From Pseudomonadota bacterium (GTDB lineage: Bacteria > Pseudomonadota > Alphaproteobacteria > Caulobacterales > Aquidulcibacteraceae): a stretch of 7,194 nt of DNA. The translations under genes and the position numbers were made by a program. The stretch spans positions 1-7,194 of the forward strand of contig JAEWNX010000019.1 of the NCBI GenBank assembly GCA_023461135.1, read 5' to 3'. The notes beneath the pieces were generated by a model. It saw nothing but the letters and a program-made list of their open reading frames with translations, was not told where the DNA came from and did no database searches. Positions 1 through 6,188 of the stretch are shown piece after piece. The number at the start of each line of letters is the position of its first letter. Position 1 is the stretch's first letter.

Positions 1-993
1 GCCTTCGTTGCCCTTGCGCTGGATGAATTCAAAGAAGATCGGGCCGATGGCGTCCTTGCCGAAGATCTGCAGCAGGAGGCCCTGGCCTTCGCTGGGCGCG
101 CCGTCGATGAGGATGCGGCGCTTGCGCAGTTCTTCGACCGGTTCGCCGTGGCCCGGCAGGCGTTTGTGGATGAGATCTAAATAGGTTTCGATCGTGTCCT
201 GCAACTCGACGCCGCGTTCGCGCAGGCGATCGACGACGGCGTAGAGATTGTCCGTGCCGAAGGCGAGGTGCTGGATGCCTTCGCCTTTGTAGCGCTGCAG
301 ATATTCCTGGATCTGATCAACCTTGCCTTCCTCGCCTTTCGATTCATTGAGCGGGATGCGGATCTTGCCGTCAGGGCTGGTCATAGCTTTGGAGAAGAGG
401 CCGGTGACTTTGCCTTCGATGTCGAAATAGCGGATTTCGCGGAAGTTAAAGATTTTCTCGTAATACTCCGCCCACGTCTTCATGTTGCCGCGGAAGACGT
501 TGTGCGTGAGGTGATCGAGATAGGTGAGGCCGATGGAATTCTTCTTTTCATCGGCGCCTTCGATCGGCACGAAATCGATGTCGTAGATGGTCTGCGCGCC
601 GTAGCGGTCGACGAGATAGATGTTCGCGCCGCCGATACCTTTGATGGCCGGGATGTTGAGCTCCATCGGGCCGACTTTGCCGGTCACGGGTTCAGCGCCG
701 CGTTTGACGGCTTCTTCGAGCGCATGGCGCGCATCCTTCACGCGGAACGCCATCGCGTTGGCGCTCGGTCCGTGCTTTTCGCGGAAGTCGGCGGCTTGTC
801 CGACGGGCTCCATGTTGAGGATGAAGTTGATGTCGTTCTGCTTGTAGCGGACGACGTTCTTCGAGCGGTGCTTGGAGACGGCCGTAAAGCCGATCTGTTC
901 GAAGTAGGCGGCGAGCTTTTCCGGCTCCGGCGAGGTGAACTCAACGAATTCGAAGCCGTCGGTGCCGATGGGGTTTTCGAACAAGTCGGCCAT
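1..993 (-). CDS. hpd: 4-hydroxyphenylpyruvate dioxygenase (3' end cut by window edge)
   Basis: Fe(II)-dependent cytoplasmic enzyme that converts 4-hydroxyphenylpyruvate to homogentisate in tyrosine/phenylalanine degradation. Reading the minus strand from ATG 993-991 gives 331 residues open to base 1. The family is usually about 355-370 residues, so only some 25-40 C-terminal residues are missing. The N-terminal half carries one vicinal-oxygen-chelate-like domain and the C-terminal half the catalytic one. The expected metal triad is visible: His161 in LDHLTHN, His242 in GIQHLAFG and Glu322 in FFEFIQRKGNEG, which is the typical end of the active site. The start is supported by an AAGGA Shine-Dalgarno (complement of 1003-1007) 9 bases upstream and by the usual N-terminal spacing to the GFEFVEF strand. 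The gene is divergent from a MarR regulator, which probably controls it. Identification is very secure from sequence motifs; regulation is inference. Confidence 0.97.
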   Translation of the reverse strand, partial: MADLFENPIGTDGFEFVEFTSPEPEKLAAYFEQIGFTAVSKHRSKNVVRYKQNDINFILNMEPVGQAADFREKHGPSANAMAFRVKDARHALEEAVKRGAEPVTGKVGPMELNIPAIKGIGGANIYLVDRYGAQTIYDIDFVPIEGADEKKNSIGLTYLDHLTHNVFRGNMKTWAEYYEKIFNFREIRYFDIEGKVTGLFSKAMTSPDGKIRIPLNESKGEEGKVDQIQEYLQRYKGEGIQHLAFGTDNLYAVVDRLRERGVELQDTIETYLDLIHKRLPGHGEPVEELRKRRILIDGAPSEGQGLLLQIFGKDAIGPIFFEFIQRKGNEG

Positions 994-1002
994 GGGCGTA
1001 TT

Positions 1003-1007
1003 TCCTT
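1003..1007 (-). promoter_or_regulatory. Ribosome binding site of hpd
   Basis: On the minus strand the bases read AAGGA, 9 nucleotides before the ATG at 993. It is a good match to the anti-Shine-Dalgarno and fixes the hpd start. By contrast, the divergent marR gene has no comparable site. Confidence 0.7.
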
Positions 1008-1027
1008 GTCTTGATGTAGGAGCCGAT

Positions 1028-1047
1028 TTAGTTTCACCTGAAACCAA
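1028..1047. promoter_or_regulatory. Candidate MarR operator in the hpd/marR divergent gap
   Basis: The core GTTTCA-CC-TGAAAC (1031-1044) is a perfect 6+6 inverted repeat with a 2-base spacer. After one mismatched pair (A1030/C1045) the symmetry continues for two more pairs (TT at 1028-1029, AA at 1046-1047), giving a 20-base near-palindrome. MarR dimers typically bind palindromes of about this size, commonly in the gap with a divergent target gene. The site ends on the A of the marR start codon and lies 35-54 bases upstream of the hpd start. That position would let one bound dimer block marR expression and also act at the hpd promoter. The palindrome is seen directly; the binding protein and effect are inferred. 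Confidence 0.62.
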
Positions 1048-1514
1048 TGGCAAGCGCAAAGCGGAGACCCTCGCCGGCGGAGCTGCTCGTTCTGGAGGAG
1101 TTCCTTCCTTACCGGCTGTCGATCCTGTCGAACCGCGTCTCGCGGGCGATTGCGCGGCGCTACGCCAAGACGTTCGACCTTACCATCCCCGAATGGCGGA
1201 TCATCGCCGTGCTGGGGCGCCGGCCGGGGCTCACGGCCAAGGAAATCGCCGAGGCGACAGAGATGGACAAGGTCGCGGTCTCGCGCGCGGTGGCGCGGCT
1301 CGTGAGCGCAAGACGCGTCGCCGCCCGCTCCGACGCCGCCGATGCGCGCCGCCAGTTGCTCGCGCTGACGCGGGAAGGCGAAAGCGTGCACGCCCGCATC
1401 GCACCGATCGCGCTTGCGAGCGAGGAACGCCTTCTGTCGTCGCTCGACGCGAAGGAACGCGCCCAGCTCGACGAGCTGATCGATCGCCTGCTGGACACCG
1501 CCAAGTCGCTGTGA
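1047..1514 (+). CDS. MarR-family transcriptional regulator, probable regulator of hpd
   Basis: A 155-residue cytoplasmic DNA-binding protein of normal MarR length. Helix 1 and the dimerisation region cover about residues 12-45. The winged helix-turn-helix spans about 46-112: IPEWRIIAVLGRRPGLTAKE leads into the recognition helix DKVAVSRAVARLVSARR (74-90), followed by the wing with the family-typical acidic-Arg pattern DAADARRQLLALTREG (96-111). The C-terminal helices (113-152) complete the dimer interface. The start is odd: a TAG at 1029-1031 closes the frame upstream, so ATG 1047 is the only normal start, yet no Shine-Dalgarno precedes it. Translation may be leaderless or weak. Divergence from hpd and the palindrome in the gap suggest it autoregulates and controls tyrosine degradation, with a pathway intermediate as possible ligand. 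Family is certain; target and ligand are inferred. Confidence 0.92.
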   Translation: MASAKRRPSPAELLVLEEFLPYRLSILSNRVSRAIARRYAKTFDLTIPEWRIIAVLGRRPGLTAKEIAEATEMDKVAVSRAVARLVSARRVAARSDAADARRQLLALTREGESVHARIAPIALASEERLLSSLDAKERAQLDELIDRLLDTAKSL

Positions 1515-1598
1515 CGAACGGGTGCGCGGAACTCGCTGACGCATGAAACAGACGCGTACGGCGCGCGTTACCTCCCGCGACCCATCCCACGCTTGCGC

Positions 1599-1605
1599 AG
1601 GAGGA
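1599..1605 (+). promoter_or_regulatory. Strong ribosome binding site selecting a GTG start
   Basis: AGGAGGA lies 4 bases before GTG 1610. It decides the start of the exported beta-helix protein in favour of this GTG, which also places a complete signal peptide at the N-terminus. Confidence 0.75.
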
Positions 1606-1609
1606 CGCC

Positions 1610-2713
1610 GTGCCACGCTCTTTCACAACGTGTGCGCTGTTCGCATGCGCGTTCTTCGCCGCCGCGCTTTCCTCGACAGCCGCGCTTGCGCAAACAGCAC
1701 GTCCCCTTGTCTATCTGGAGTCCGATCCCAACGGCACGCGCTACGTGCGGGTGATGGAGCAGAACTACACGGCCTTCACGCCGGCGCGCAGCGTTCTGGG
1801 CGTCACCAACAGCCCGCGGATCAATATCGGCGATGCGCTGGCGACGCTGGTGCGCAACGTGAGCGTGCGCAACGCCGAGTACGGCGTCTATGTCACCGGA
1901 GCTGGGCTCGTCTCCGTCGACAACTTCGTGTTTGTTGACTGGAATGGCGGCGGCGATATCTATGGTGCGGCGATCAAGATCAACCGCTCGTCGCCGCAGG
2001 CCACCTACCTCCAACGCATCTTCGCCGACTGCATCGAAGCGCCGGATTCCAGCTATGAGCGCAGCAATGTGGACTTCATCGGCGTCGAACGCAATTCGGC
2101 GCCCGTGTTCGTGCGCTATGCGACGGGCCGCCGGTTCAGCGACGCCGGCATAGACGCCAAATCCAACATCGCCCTGATGAACGTCACTATCGACGGCGCG
2201 CACAGGGCGCTGCGCGCTTGGAGCAATGTGACGATCACCATCGCCAACGCGATCATCAATGTGCCGGCCGGGCACGAACAGGTTTGGGTGCAGGGCGCAG
2301 GCGCGCGCGTGCGCTACTACAACACGCTCTGGTGCATCGGCGCCACGACGCCCTCGCCGAATGCGCCGGGGTGCTCAAACAGCCCAACCGCGATCGGCGC
2401 CGATGGCGTCACCGAAGCGCAGGCGCGGCAGCAGGTCACCGCGCTCAGCTCGAACACGCTCACCAGCAATTCGTTTTTCGCCACGCAGATCGATCGCGTC
2501 GTCATTCAGTCGTCGAACGATGGCGGGCACACGTGGACGGCGATGGCGAGCGGCGGCGCGGCTGGCCGTGCGCCGCTTGGGGACATGCGATATCGCATCC
2601 CCTTCAGCCTCAGCAGCGGAACTTATCTCTTCCGCGCCTACTTTGAGAGGAACGGCGCTCGCGTGGGATCGATCGTGACGATCAACGAGGCCGGTCAAAG
2701 CGTCAGCGTTTGA
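1610..2713 (+). CDS. Exported protein with probable right-handed beta-helix fold, function unknown
   Basis: 367 residues starting at GTG behind a strong AGGAGGA. Residues 1-27 form a Sec signal peptide: a short basic start, the hydrophobic run CALFACAFFAAAL and a probable signal peptidase I site at ALA-Q (27/28). The mature protein is rich in short strands with Asn/Val/Ile ladders, for example LVRNVSVRNAEYGVYVTGAGLV (80-101), ALMNVTIDGAHRALRAWSNVTITIANAIINV (188-218). This pattern is typical of right-handed parallel beta-helix proteins such as pectate-lyase-like folds. Residues about 295-360 look like a separate all-beta module (SSNDGGHTWT, GTYLFRAYFERNG). Cys242 and Cys255 could form a disulfide. 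I see no recognisable catalytic signature, so lyase or hydrolase activity cannot be claimed. It lies 95 bp after marR and may have its own promoter. Export is well supported; the fold is an inference from pattern. Confidence 0.8.
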   Translation: MPRSFTTCALFACAFFAAALSSTAALAQTARPLVYLESDPNGTRYVRVMEQNYTAFTPARSVLGVTNSPRINIGDALATLVRNVSVRNAEYGVYVTGAGLVSVDNFVFVDWNGGGDIYGAAIKINRSSPQATYLQRIFADCIEAPDSSYERSNVDFIGVERNSAPVFVRYATGRRFSDAGIDAKSNIALMNVTIDGAHRALRAWSNVTITIANAIINVPAGHEQVWVQGAGARVRYYNTLWCIGATTPSPNAPGCSNSPTAIGADGVTEAQARQQVTALSSNTLTSNSFFATQIDRVVIQSSNDGGHTWTAMASGGAAGRAPLGDMRYRIPFSLSSGTYLFRAYFERNGARVGSIVTINEAGQSVSV

Positions 2714-2750
2714 GGGAACTCGATCGCGACGGTTCTGGGGCGCGCGGCTG

Positions 2751-2770
2751 CAATCGCATCACGGCGATTG
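2751..2770 (+). terminator. Weak hairpin after the beta-helix gene
   Basis: CAATCGC (2751-2757) and GCGATTG (2764-2770) form a perfect 7-bp stem with a 6-base loop, 38 bases after the stop codon at 2711-2713. No T-run follows, so it is not a classical intrinsic terminator. It could be a 3'-end stabilising structure or chance in GC-rich DNA. Confidence 0.25.
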
Positions 2771-2832
2771 GGGAACAACAGCATGGCCGGTGCGTAGCGA
2801 AGGTACGGGGCGCTTTTTACCGGGAGTCGGAG

Positions 2833-3525
2833 ATGACGCGTTCTTCATGGTTCACACTTGCCTACGCGCTGATGCTCGGCGCGGCCGGCCCGCTTGCAGC
2901 GTGCGTAAGCCATCCAAGCGATGGGCCGCAAACTGAACGAGCGCAGCGATCGGCGCTTTCCGAATCGACTCTTGATCAGAACAGATCGCCGCAAGCCGAC
3001 GCGGCTGCGGCCGGCGCTTCTGTTGGCGCAACGCAAGCAACCTCGGCCTATAGCGATGCGCAGGTTCAGGCCTTCGTCGCCGCGCGCACGGAGATTCAGC
3101 GCTTGACCCCGGCTACGACCGCCGAAGCGCAAGCGCAGAACCAGCAACGCATCGGCGAGATTCTGCAACGCAACTCGCTTGCGCCGGACGTCTATAACGC
3201 CATCGAGGCGGCATCGCGCACGGATCAGGCGCTGGCGAACCGCATTTCCGCCTCGGCTGTCGGCACGAGCTTCACCGATGCGCAGTTGCAAGCCTTCGTC
3301 GCGGCGAGCGCGGAAATCGATCCGCTCAATCGTCAGATCGCCGCGGCGCCGGAAGCCGAACGCGCGCAGATCGGCGCGCAAATCCGCGCGGCGCTGCAGC
3401 GGCACAACCTCGACATCGACACGTATAACGGCATCGCCGCGCGGGCGCAGACCGACCAGGCGCTCGGCCAACGCATCGCGCAATTGCGCGCCGCGCAGCC
3501 GGCGACGACGCCGCCCGCGGGCTAA
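2833..3525 (+). CDS. Lipoprotein with two tandem DUF4168-like repeats
   Basis: 230 residues. ATG 2833 is preceded by GGGAG at 2822-2826 (6-base spacing) and gives an immediate signal sequence; a longer reading from TTG 2710 would bury it. Residues 1-23 are a lipoprotein signal with lipobox LAAC, so Cys24 is the likely lipidated residue. No Asp follows at +2 (Val), consistent with outer-membrane sorting by the Lol rule, although that rule is less certain in alphaproteobacteria. After an Ala/Gln-rich linker (25-70) come two copies of one module, residues 73-138 and 147-215. Each begins [YF][ST]DAQ[VL]QAFVAA, continues through a charged helix with EI, and ends with a Y-N-x-I, TDQAL, RI pattern. 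This matches my recollection of DUF4168, a family of unknown function. The tail is Pro/Thr-rich. No catalytic residues are apparent, so a structural or binding role in the envelope is likely. Domain name from memory. Confidence 0.85.
   Translation: MTRSSWFTLAYALMLGAAGPLAACVSHPSDGPQTERAQRSALSESTLDQNRSPQADAAAAGASVGATQATSAYSDAQVQAFVAARTEIQRLTPATTAEAQAQNQQRIGEILQRNSLAPDVYNAIEAASRTDQALANRISASAVGTSFTDAQLQAFVAASAEIDPLNRQIAAAPEAERAQIGAQIRAALQRHNLDIDTYNGIAARAQTDQALGQRIAQLRAAQPATTPPAG
3049..3246 (+). repeat. Protein-level repeat 1 (DUF4168-like module)
   Basis: Encodes residues 73-138 of the lipoprotein. Shared landmarks with the second copy are SDAQ/TDAQ, QAFVAA, a central Gln/Ala-rich helix, LQR(N/H), Y-N-x-I and TDQAL-x-x-RI. 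The copies are clearly homologous in protein but well diverged in DNA, so the duplication is old. Confidence 0.8.
3271..3477 (+). repeat. Protein-level repeat 2 (DUF4168-like module)
   Basis: Encodes residues 147-215 of the lipoprotein, 69 residues against 66 in the first copy. It begins FTDAQLQAFVAASAEI and ends TDQALGQRI. Length difference lies in the central helix around residues 165-185. Confidence 0.8.
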
Positions 3526-3544
3526 TGGCTAGGTTCGCGGCGTC
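3507..3544. terminator. Inverted repeat spanning two convergent stop codons
   Basis: GACGCCGC (3507-3514) and GCGGCGTC (3537-3544) are perfect 8-base complements with a 22-base loop. The loop contains both the TAA of the lipoprotein gene (3523-3525) and the TAG of the minus-strand dehydrogenase (complement of 3529-3531). Only 3 bp separate the genes, so this symmetric hairpin is the best candidate for ending or protecting transcripts from both sides. There is no T-run on either side. Confidence 0.35.
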
Positions 3545-4731
3545 AGACGCAGCACGCGTCCGTTCTCTTCGTCGGTGACGATCCACAAGGCGCCGTCTTC
3601 GCTCTCGGCTATGTCGCGGATGCGGCCCACGCCGAGGGCGAAGCGCTCTTCGCCGACAACGCGCTCGCCTTCAACATCGAGACGCACCAGCGCTTGCGCG
3701 CGAAGGCCGGCGATCAAAAGATCGCCGCGCCATGGGAAGAGATCGCCGCGATAGAAATCCATGTCGCCCGGGGCGATGACCGGGTCCCAGTAATAGACCG
3801 GCTGCTCCATGCGGTCGCGCTGGGTGATGCCCTCGCCGATGGGCGCGCCCGAATATTCTTCGCCATAGCTGATGATCGGCCAGCCATAGTTGCGGCCAGC
3901 GCGAGCGATGTTGATCTCGTCGCCGCCCTGCGGCCCGTGCTCGATCGCCCAGAGTTCGCCCGTCTCCGGATGAAGATCGGCGCCTTGGATGTTGCGATGG
4001 CCGTAGGTCCACACTTCCCCGCGCGCATCCGCGCGGCCGGCGAACGGATTGCCAGCGGCCGCGGAGCCGTCCGGATTGATGCGCACCACTTTGCCGATGT
4101 GGGTGGAGAGATCTTGCGCGAGACCACGTGAGTCATCGCGCTGCCTGTCGCCGAGCACGACGAAGAGCCGGCCTTCACGGTCGAACACGATGCGCGAGCC
4201 GAAGTGACCGGTGGAGGCCCAGCCCGGTTGCTGCCGGAAGATCACCTGCACATTCTCGACGCGCCGTTCATCCTGGCTCAGCCGTCCGCGCGCAACGCTC
4301 GTGCCGTTCACACCGCCGCCGCGCGGCTCTGAATACGTCCAGTAGATCAGTCGGCTCTGTGCAAAATCCGGCGCCGCGATCACATCGAGCAATCCGCCCT
4401 GATTGCGCGCATCGACCTCGGGCAGCCCGGCAATCGGTTCCGACACTTGGCCTTGGCGCGTGACGAGGCGCAGGCGCCCTTCCCGCTCCGTCACCAGCAT
4501 TCGTCCGTCTGGCAGAAATGCGATGGCCCAGGGCTCATCGAGCCCGCCCGCAATGTCCTCGACGGCGATCCGCACGCCCGAGCGCGCTTCAGGCACGCGC
4601 GTCTGTTGTGGAAAAGCGGGCTCGAAGCTTGTGTTGGGCGAACCCTGCCAATCGGGCGCGCCGGATTGGCCGCTGCTCTCCGAAGAGCATGCAGCGAAGA
4701 CAAGAACGGCAGCGACGACGGCGCTTCGCAT
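3529..4731 (-). CDS. PQQ-dependent sugar dehydrogenase family lipoprotein (Asd/YliI-like)
   Basis: 400 residues, a usual length for soluble aldose sugar dehydrogenases with the six-bladed beta-propeller GSDH domain. These oxidise sugars in the periplasm with pyrroloquinoline quinone. A lipoprotein signal precedes Cys15 (lipobox FAAC), followed by a Ser/Gly linker and the propeller from about residue 52. Visible family motifs are GGLDEPWAIAFLPDGR-LVTEREG (62-85), STGHFGSRIVFDREGRLFVVLGD (173-195), YGHRNIQG (243-250) and EHGPQGGDEIN (264-274). His176 aligns with the catalytic His144 of Acinetobacter soluble glucose dehydrogenase. The ATG at 4731 has GAAGGGG (complement of 4741-4747) 9 bases upstream. 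The neighbouring lipoprotein gene converges on it. Family assignment is firm. The substrate is unknown, and no PQQ synthesis genes are in the window. Confidence 0.93.
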   Translation of the reverse strand: MRSAVVAAVLVFAACSSESSGQSGAPDWQGSPNTSFEPAFPQQTRVPEARSGVRIAVEDIAGGLDEPWAIAFLPDGRMLVTEREGRLRLVTRQGQVSEPIAGLPEVDARNQGGLLDVIAAPDFAQSRLIYWTYSEPRGGGVNGTSVARGRLSQDERRVENVQVIFRQQPGWASTGHFGSRIVFDREGRLFVVLGDRQRDDSRGLAQDLSTHIGKVVRINPDGSAAAGNPFAGRADARGEVWTYGHRNIQGADLHPETGELWAIEHGPQGGDEINIARAGRNYGWPIISYGEEYSGAPIGEGITQRDRMEQPVYYWDPVIAPGDMDFYRGDLFPWRGDLLIAGLRAQALVRLDVEGERVVGEERFALGVGRIRDIAESEDGALWIVTDEENGRVLRLTPRT

Positions 4732-4853
4732 CAGGTGAATCCCCTTCTAGGTGAAGGCATATGGCGTCCACATCGCGTGTGACCAGTCCGCCTGCCTTTT
4801 CGCTCGCTCGCCCGCACCTTCCCCGCTAACATCGCGCCGCTGCGGAGGGACGC
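4732..4853. promoter_or_regulatory. Divergent intergenic region between dehydrogenase and TIR genes
   Basis: These 122 bases must hold promoters for both divergent transcripts. Visible items are the dehydrogenase Shine-Dalgarno (complement of 4741-4747), a small CCTTC-TAGGT-GAAGG hairpin (4743-4757) overlapping it, and GGAGGG (4844-4849), the ribosome binding site of the TIR gene. I cannot assign convincing -35/-10 boxes. Confidence 0.45.
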
Positions 4854-5483
4854 GTGGCAGATGTGTTCATCTCGTATTCGCAGCTCGATCGTGAGCGCGT
4901 GGGCCCTCTTGCCGAGCGGCTCGCTTCGCTTGGCTACTCAGTCTGGTGGGACAAACCCGAGCATGCGCGTCAAGTTACAGTCGACGAACGTGGGCGCGCC
5001 CTCGAAGCGGCGCGCGCCGTGCTGGTAGTCTGGAGTATGAACGGGCGGAACGCTGCGGAGGTTCATGCCGACGCCGCGCTCGCGCTCGATTCAGGCAAGC
5101 TGCTGCAGCTCAAGATCGAGCCAACCGCGCTGCCGCCGCCGTTTGACGCGATCGCCGTCGCAGACATGACGGGGGTGGGCGAATGGGGGCCGCTCGAACA
5201 TGAGCTGGCACGCCTCGTGAAGAATGGCGAAAGCAATGCGGCGGGGCCGCGCGCGGCTCTGGGCCCGGCGCCGACCATCGCGGCTGCAGGCTCTCCCAAG
5301 CTTGTCGCGGTCGCGGTGATCACCATGCTCGCAGCCTTTGCGGGCGCGCTGAGCGCAAGCTTCAACGGCGTGATGACTCCCTCGCAGCTACAGATCGCGC
5401 TTGTCGGCATGCTTGGCGTCGCCGGAGCTTGCGCGGGCCTCTGCGCGCATCGGCTCCTCACCATCGTCCGCGCGGCCGCGTAA
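4854..5483 (+). CDS. TIR-domain protein with two C-terminal membrane helices
   Basis: 209 residues from GTG 4854, supported by GGAGGG 4 bases earlier. Residues 3-123 are a bacterial TIR domain: strand A MADVFISYSQLDRERV, helix A PLAERLASLG, strand B YSVWWD (28-33), then RALEAARAVLVVWS (48-61), and an AxEVHADAAL-x-x-GKLLQLKI segment (68-88). After an Ala/Pro linker come two hydrophobic stretches, about 150-168 and 180-200, predicted to span the membrane. The TIR domain is therefore tethered, probably cytoplasmic. TIR domains in bacteria are often NAD-consuming enzymes or assembly scaffolds. Here the BB-loop Gly normally found in the [LP]-P-G turn after WWD is replaced (HARQ, 37-40), and the catalytic Glu cannot be assigned with certainty (Glu36 is nearest). 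It is followed 3 bp later by another membrane-protein gene. Domain and topology are well supported; role is unknown. Confidence 0.9.
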   Translation: MADVFISYSQLDRERVGPLAERLASLGYSVWWDKPEHARQVTVDERGRALEAARAVLVVWSMNGRNAAEVHADAALALDSGKLLQLKIEPTALPPPFDAIAVADMTGVGEWGPLEHELARLVKNGESNAAGPRAALGPAPTIAAAGSPKLVAVAVITMLAAFAGALSASFNGVMTPSQLQIALVGMLGVAGACAGLCAHRLLTIVRAAA

Positions 5484-5486
5484 ATC

Positions 5487-6188
5487 ATGGCGCGCTCGCT
5501 GGTCAGTTCGCTTCTTAGCGGCACGCGTCAGATGCTGGCGACGCAGCTCTTCGTCAGCGTGCTGGCGGTAGCGCTTGCCGGCTGGACGCTCGCGGTCACC
5601 AACGAAGTCATCCGCGAGCGTGACCGCTTGCGCGAACGTGTTGTGCAGCTTGAGGAAGAACTCGCCGCGCGCGGCATCGTCGCGCCTTCGGCGCCGACGG
5701 TGGTGAGCTCACCCAGTTCGCGCGGCTATCCCAACGAAGTTGGCCCCGTGCTGCGGCAAGCCGGATCGGACGCCGAGGCGGCGCCGCAATCGAATCTCGA
5801 TCCGCGAAACATCCTGGGCGACCTCTTCGCGCCAGCCCCGCCCCTGCGCACGCTGGTGCTGCATGCGCGCAGTGAGCCCGACGGCGAAGCGGCGCAGCGT
5901 ATCGGCGGCGAGTTAGGGGCGGACGATGTCCGGGTGATCGTCAACGTGATGGGCCCGCGCGATCCCCAACAGGCGGGCTATGTCTATTATGACGGCCGGC
6001 AAAGCCGCGCCGCCGCGGCGCTGGTGGCGCGCTTCAACGACGTGGCGCGGCGCGCTGAAATCCCGCGCTGGTCGGCCCAATTGCGTGGACAAGCGCTGCC
6101 GGATGAAGGCGAGTTCAGCGCCGACCGGGTGGACATCGTGCTGCCGCCGCTGCCCCCGCCGCCGGCGCCTGTCGAAGCCGCGCCGTGA
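5487..6188 (+). CDS. Single-pass membrane protein with coiled coil, partner of the TIR protein
   Basis: 233 residues; I do not recognise a named family. Residues about 19-37 (TQLFVSVLAVALAGWTLAV) form one membrane helix. Residues 40-62 (ERDRLRERVVQLEEELAARG region) have the charged heptad look of a short coiled coil, then a low-complexity Ser/Pro/Ala linker runs to about 118. A compact module occupies about 119-220: LRTLVLHARSEPDGEAAQRIGGEL, a strand DVRVIVNVMG, YVYYDGRQSRAAAALVARFN and DRVDIVLPPLP. The YVYYDG...AAALVARFN piece resembles small alpha/beta periplasmic domains such as the LytR C-terminal type, but this is a weak resemblance. A Pro-rich tail ends it. The gene starts 3 bp after the TIR stop codon with no visible Shine-Dalgarno, implying translational coupling. 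The two proteins probably work together at the membrane. Confidence 0.8.
   Translation: MARSLVSSLLSGTRQMLATQLFVSVLAVALAGWTLAVTNEVIRERDRLRERVVQLEEELAARGIVAPSAPTVVSSPSSRGYPNEVGPVLRQAGSDAEAAPQSNLDPRNILGDLFAPAPPLRTLVLHARSEPDGEAAQRIGGELGADDVRVIVNVMGPRDPQQAGYVYYDGRQSRAAAALVARFNDVARRAEIPRWSAQLRGQALPDEGEFSADRVDIVLPPLPPPPAPVEAAP

Noticed and set aside
268..1014. Long plus-strand frame of 248 codons opposite hpd
   Set aside because: It is antisense to a gene with an intact metal triad and clear family motifs. Open antisense frames are common in GC-rich coding DNA, and the product shows no domain.
1552..1568. ACGCG-N7-CGCGT hairpin after marR
   Set aside because: The stem is only 5 bp, there is no T-run, and the sequence is GC-rich low complexity. 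It is not convincing as a terminator.
738..1616. Minus-strand frame of 292 codons across hpd and marR
   Set aside because: It is Arg/Pro-rich, crosses two convincing genes and the regulatory gap, and has no recognisable motif.
2710..2832. TTG start extending the DUF4168-like lipoprotein upstream
   Set aside because: The extension would place the lipoprotein signal internally. ATG 2833 has its own ribosome binding site and gives a canonical signal at the N-terminus.
4798..4812. CGCTCGCTCGC short tandem run upstream of the TIR gene
   Set aside because: It is only about three imperfect 4-base units in GC-rich DNA, too short to support a repeat or phase-variation claim.
4827..4832. TAACAT as a -10 box for the TIR gene
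   Set aside because: No acceptable -35 element lies at proper spacing, and a single weak hexamer is expected by chance.
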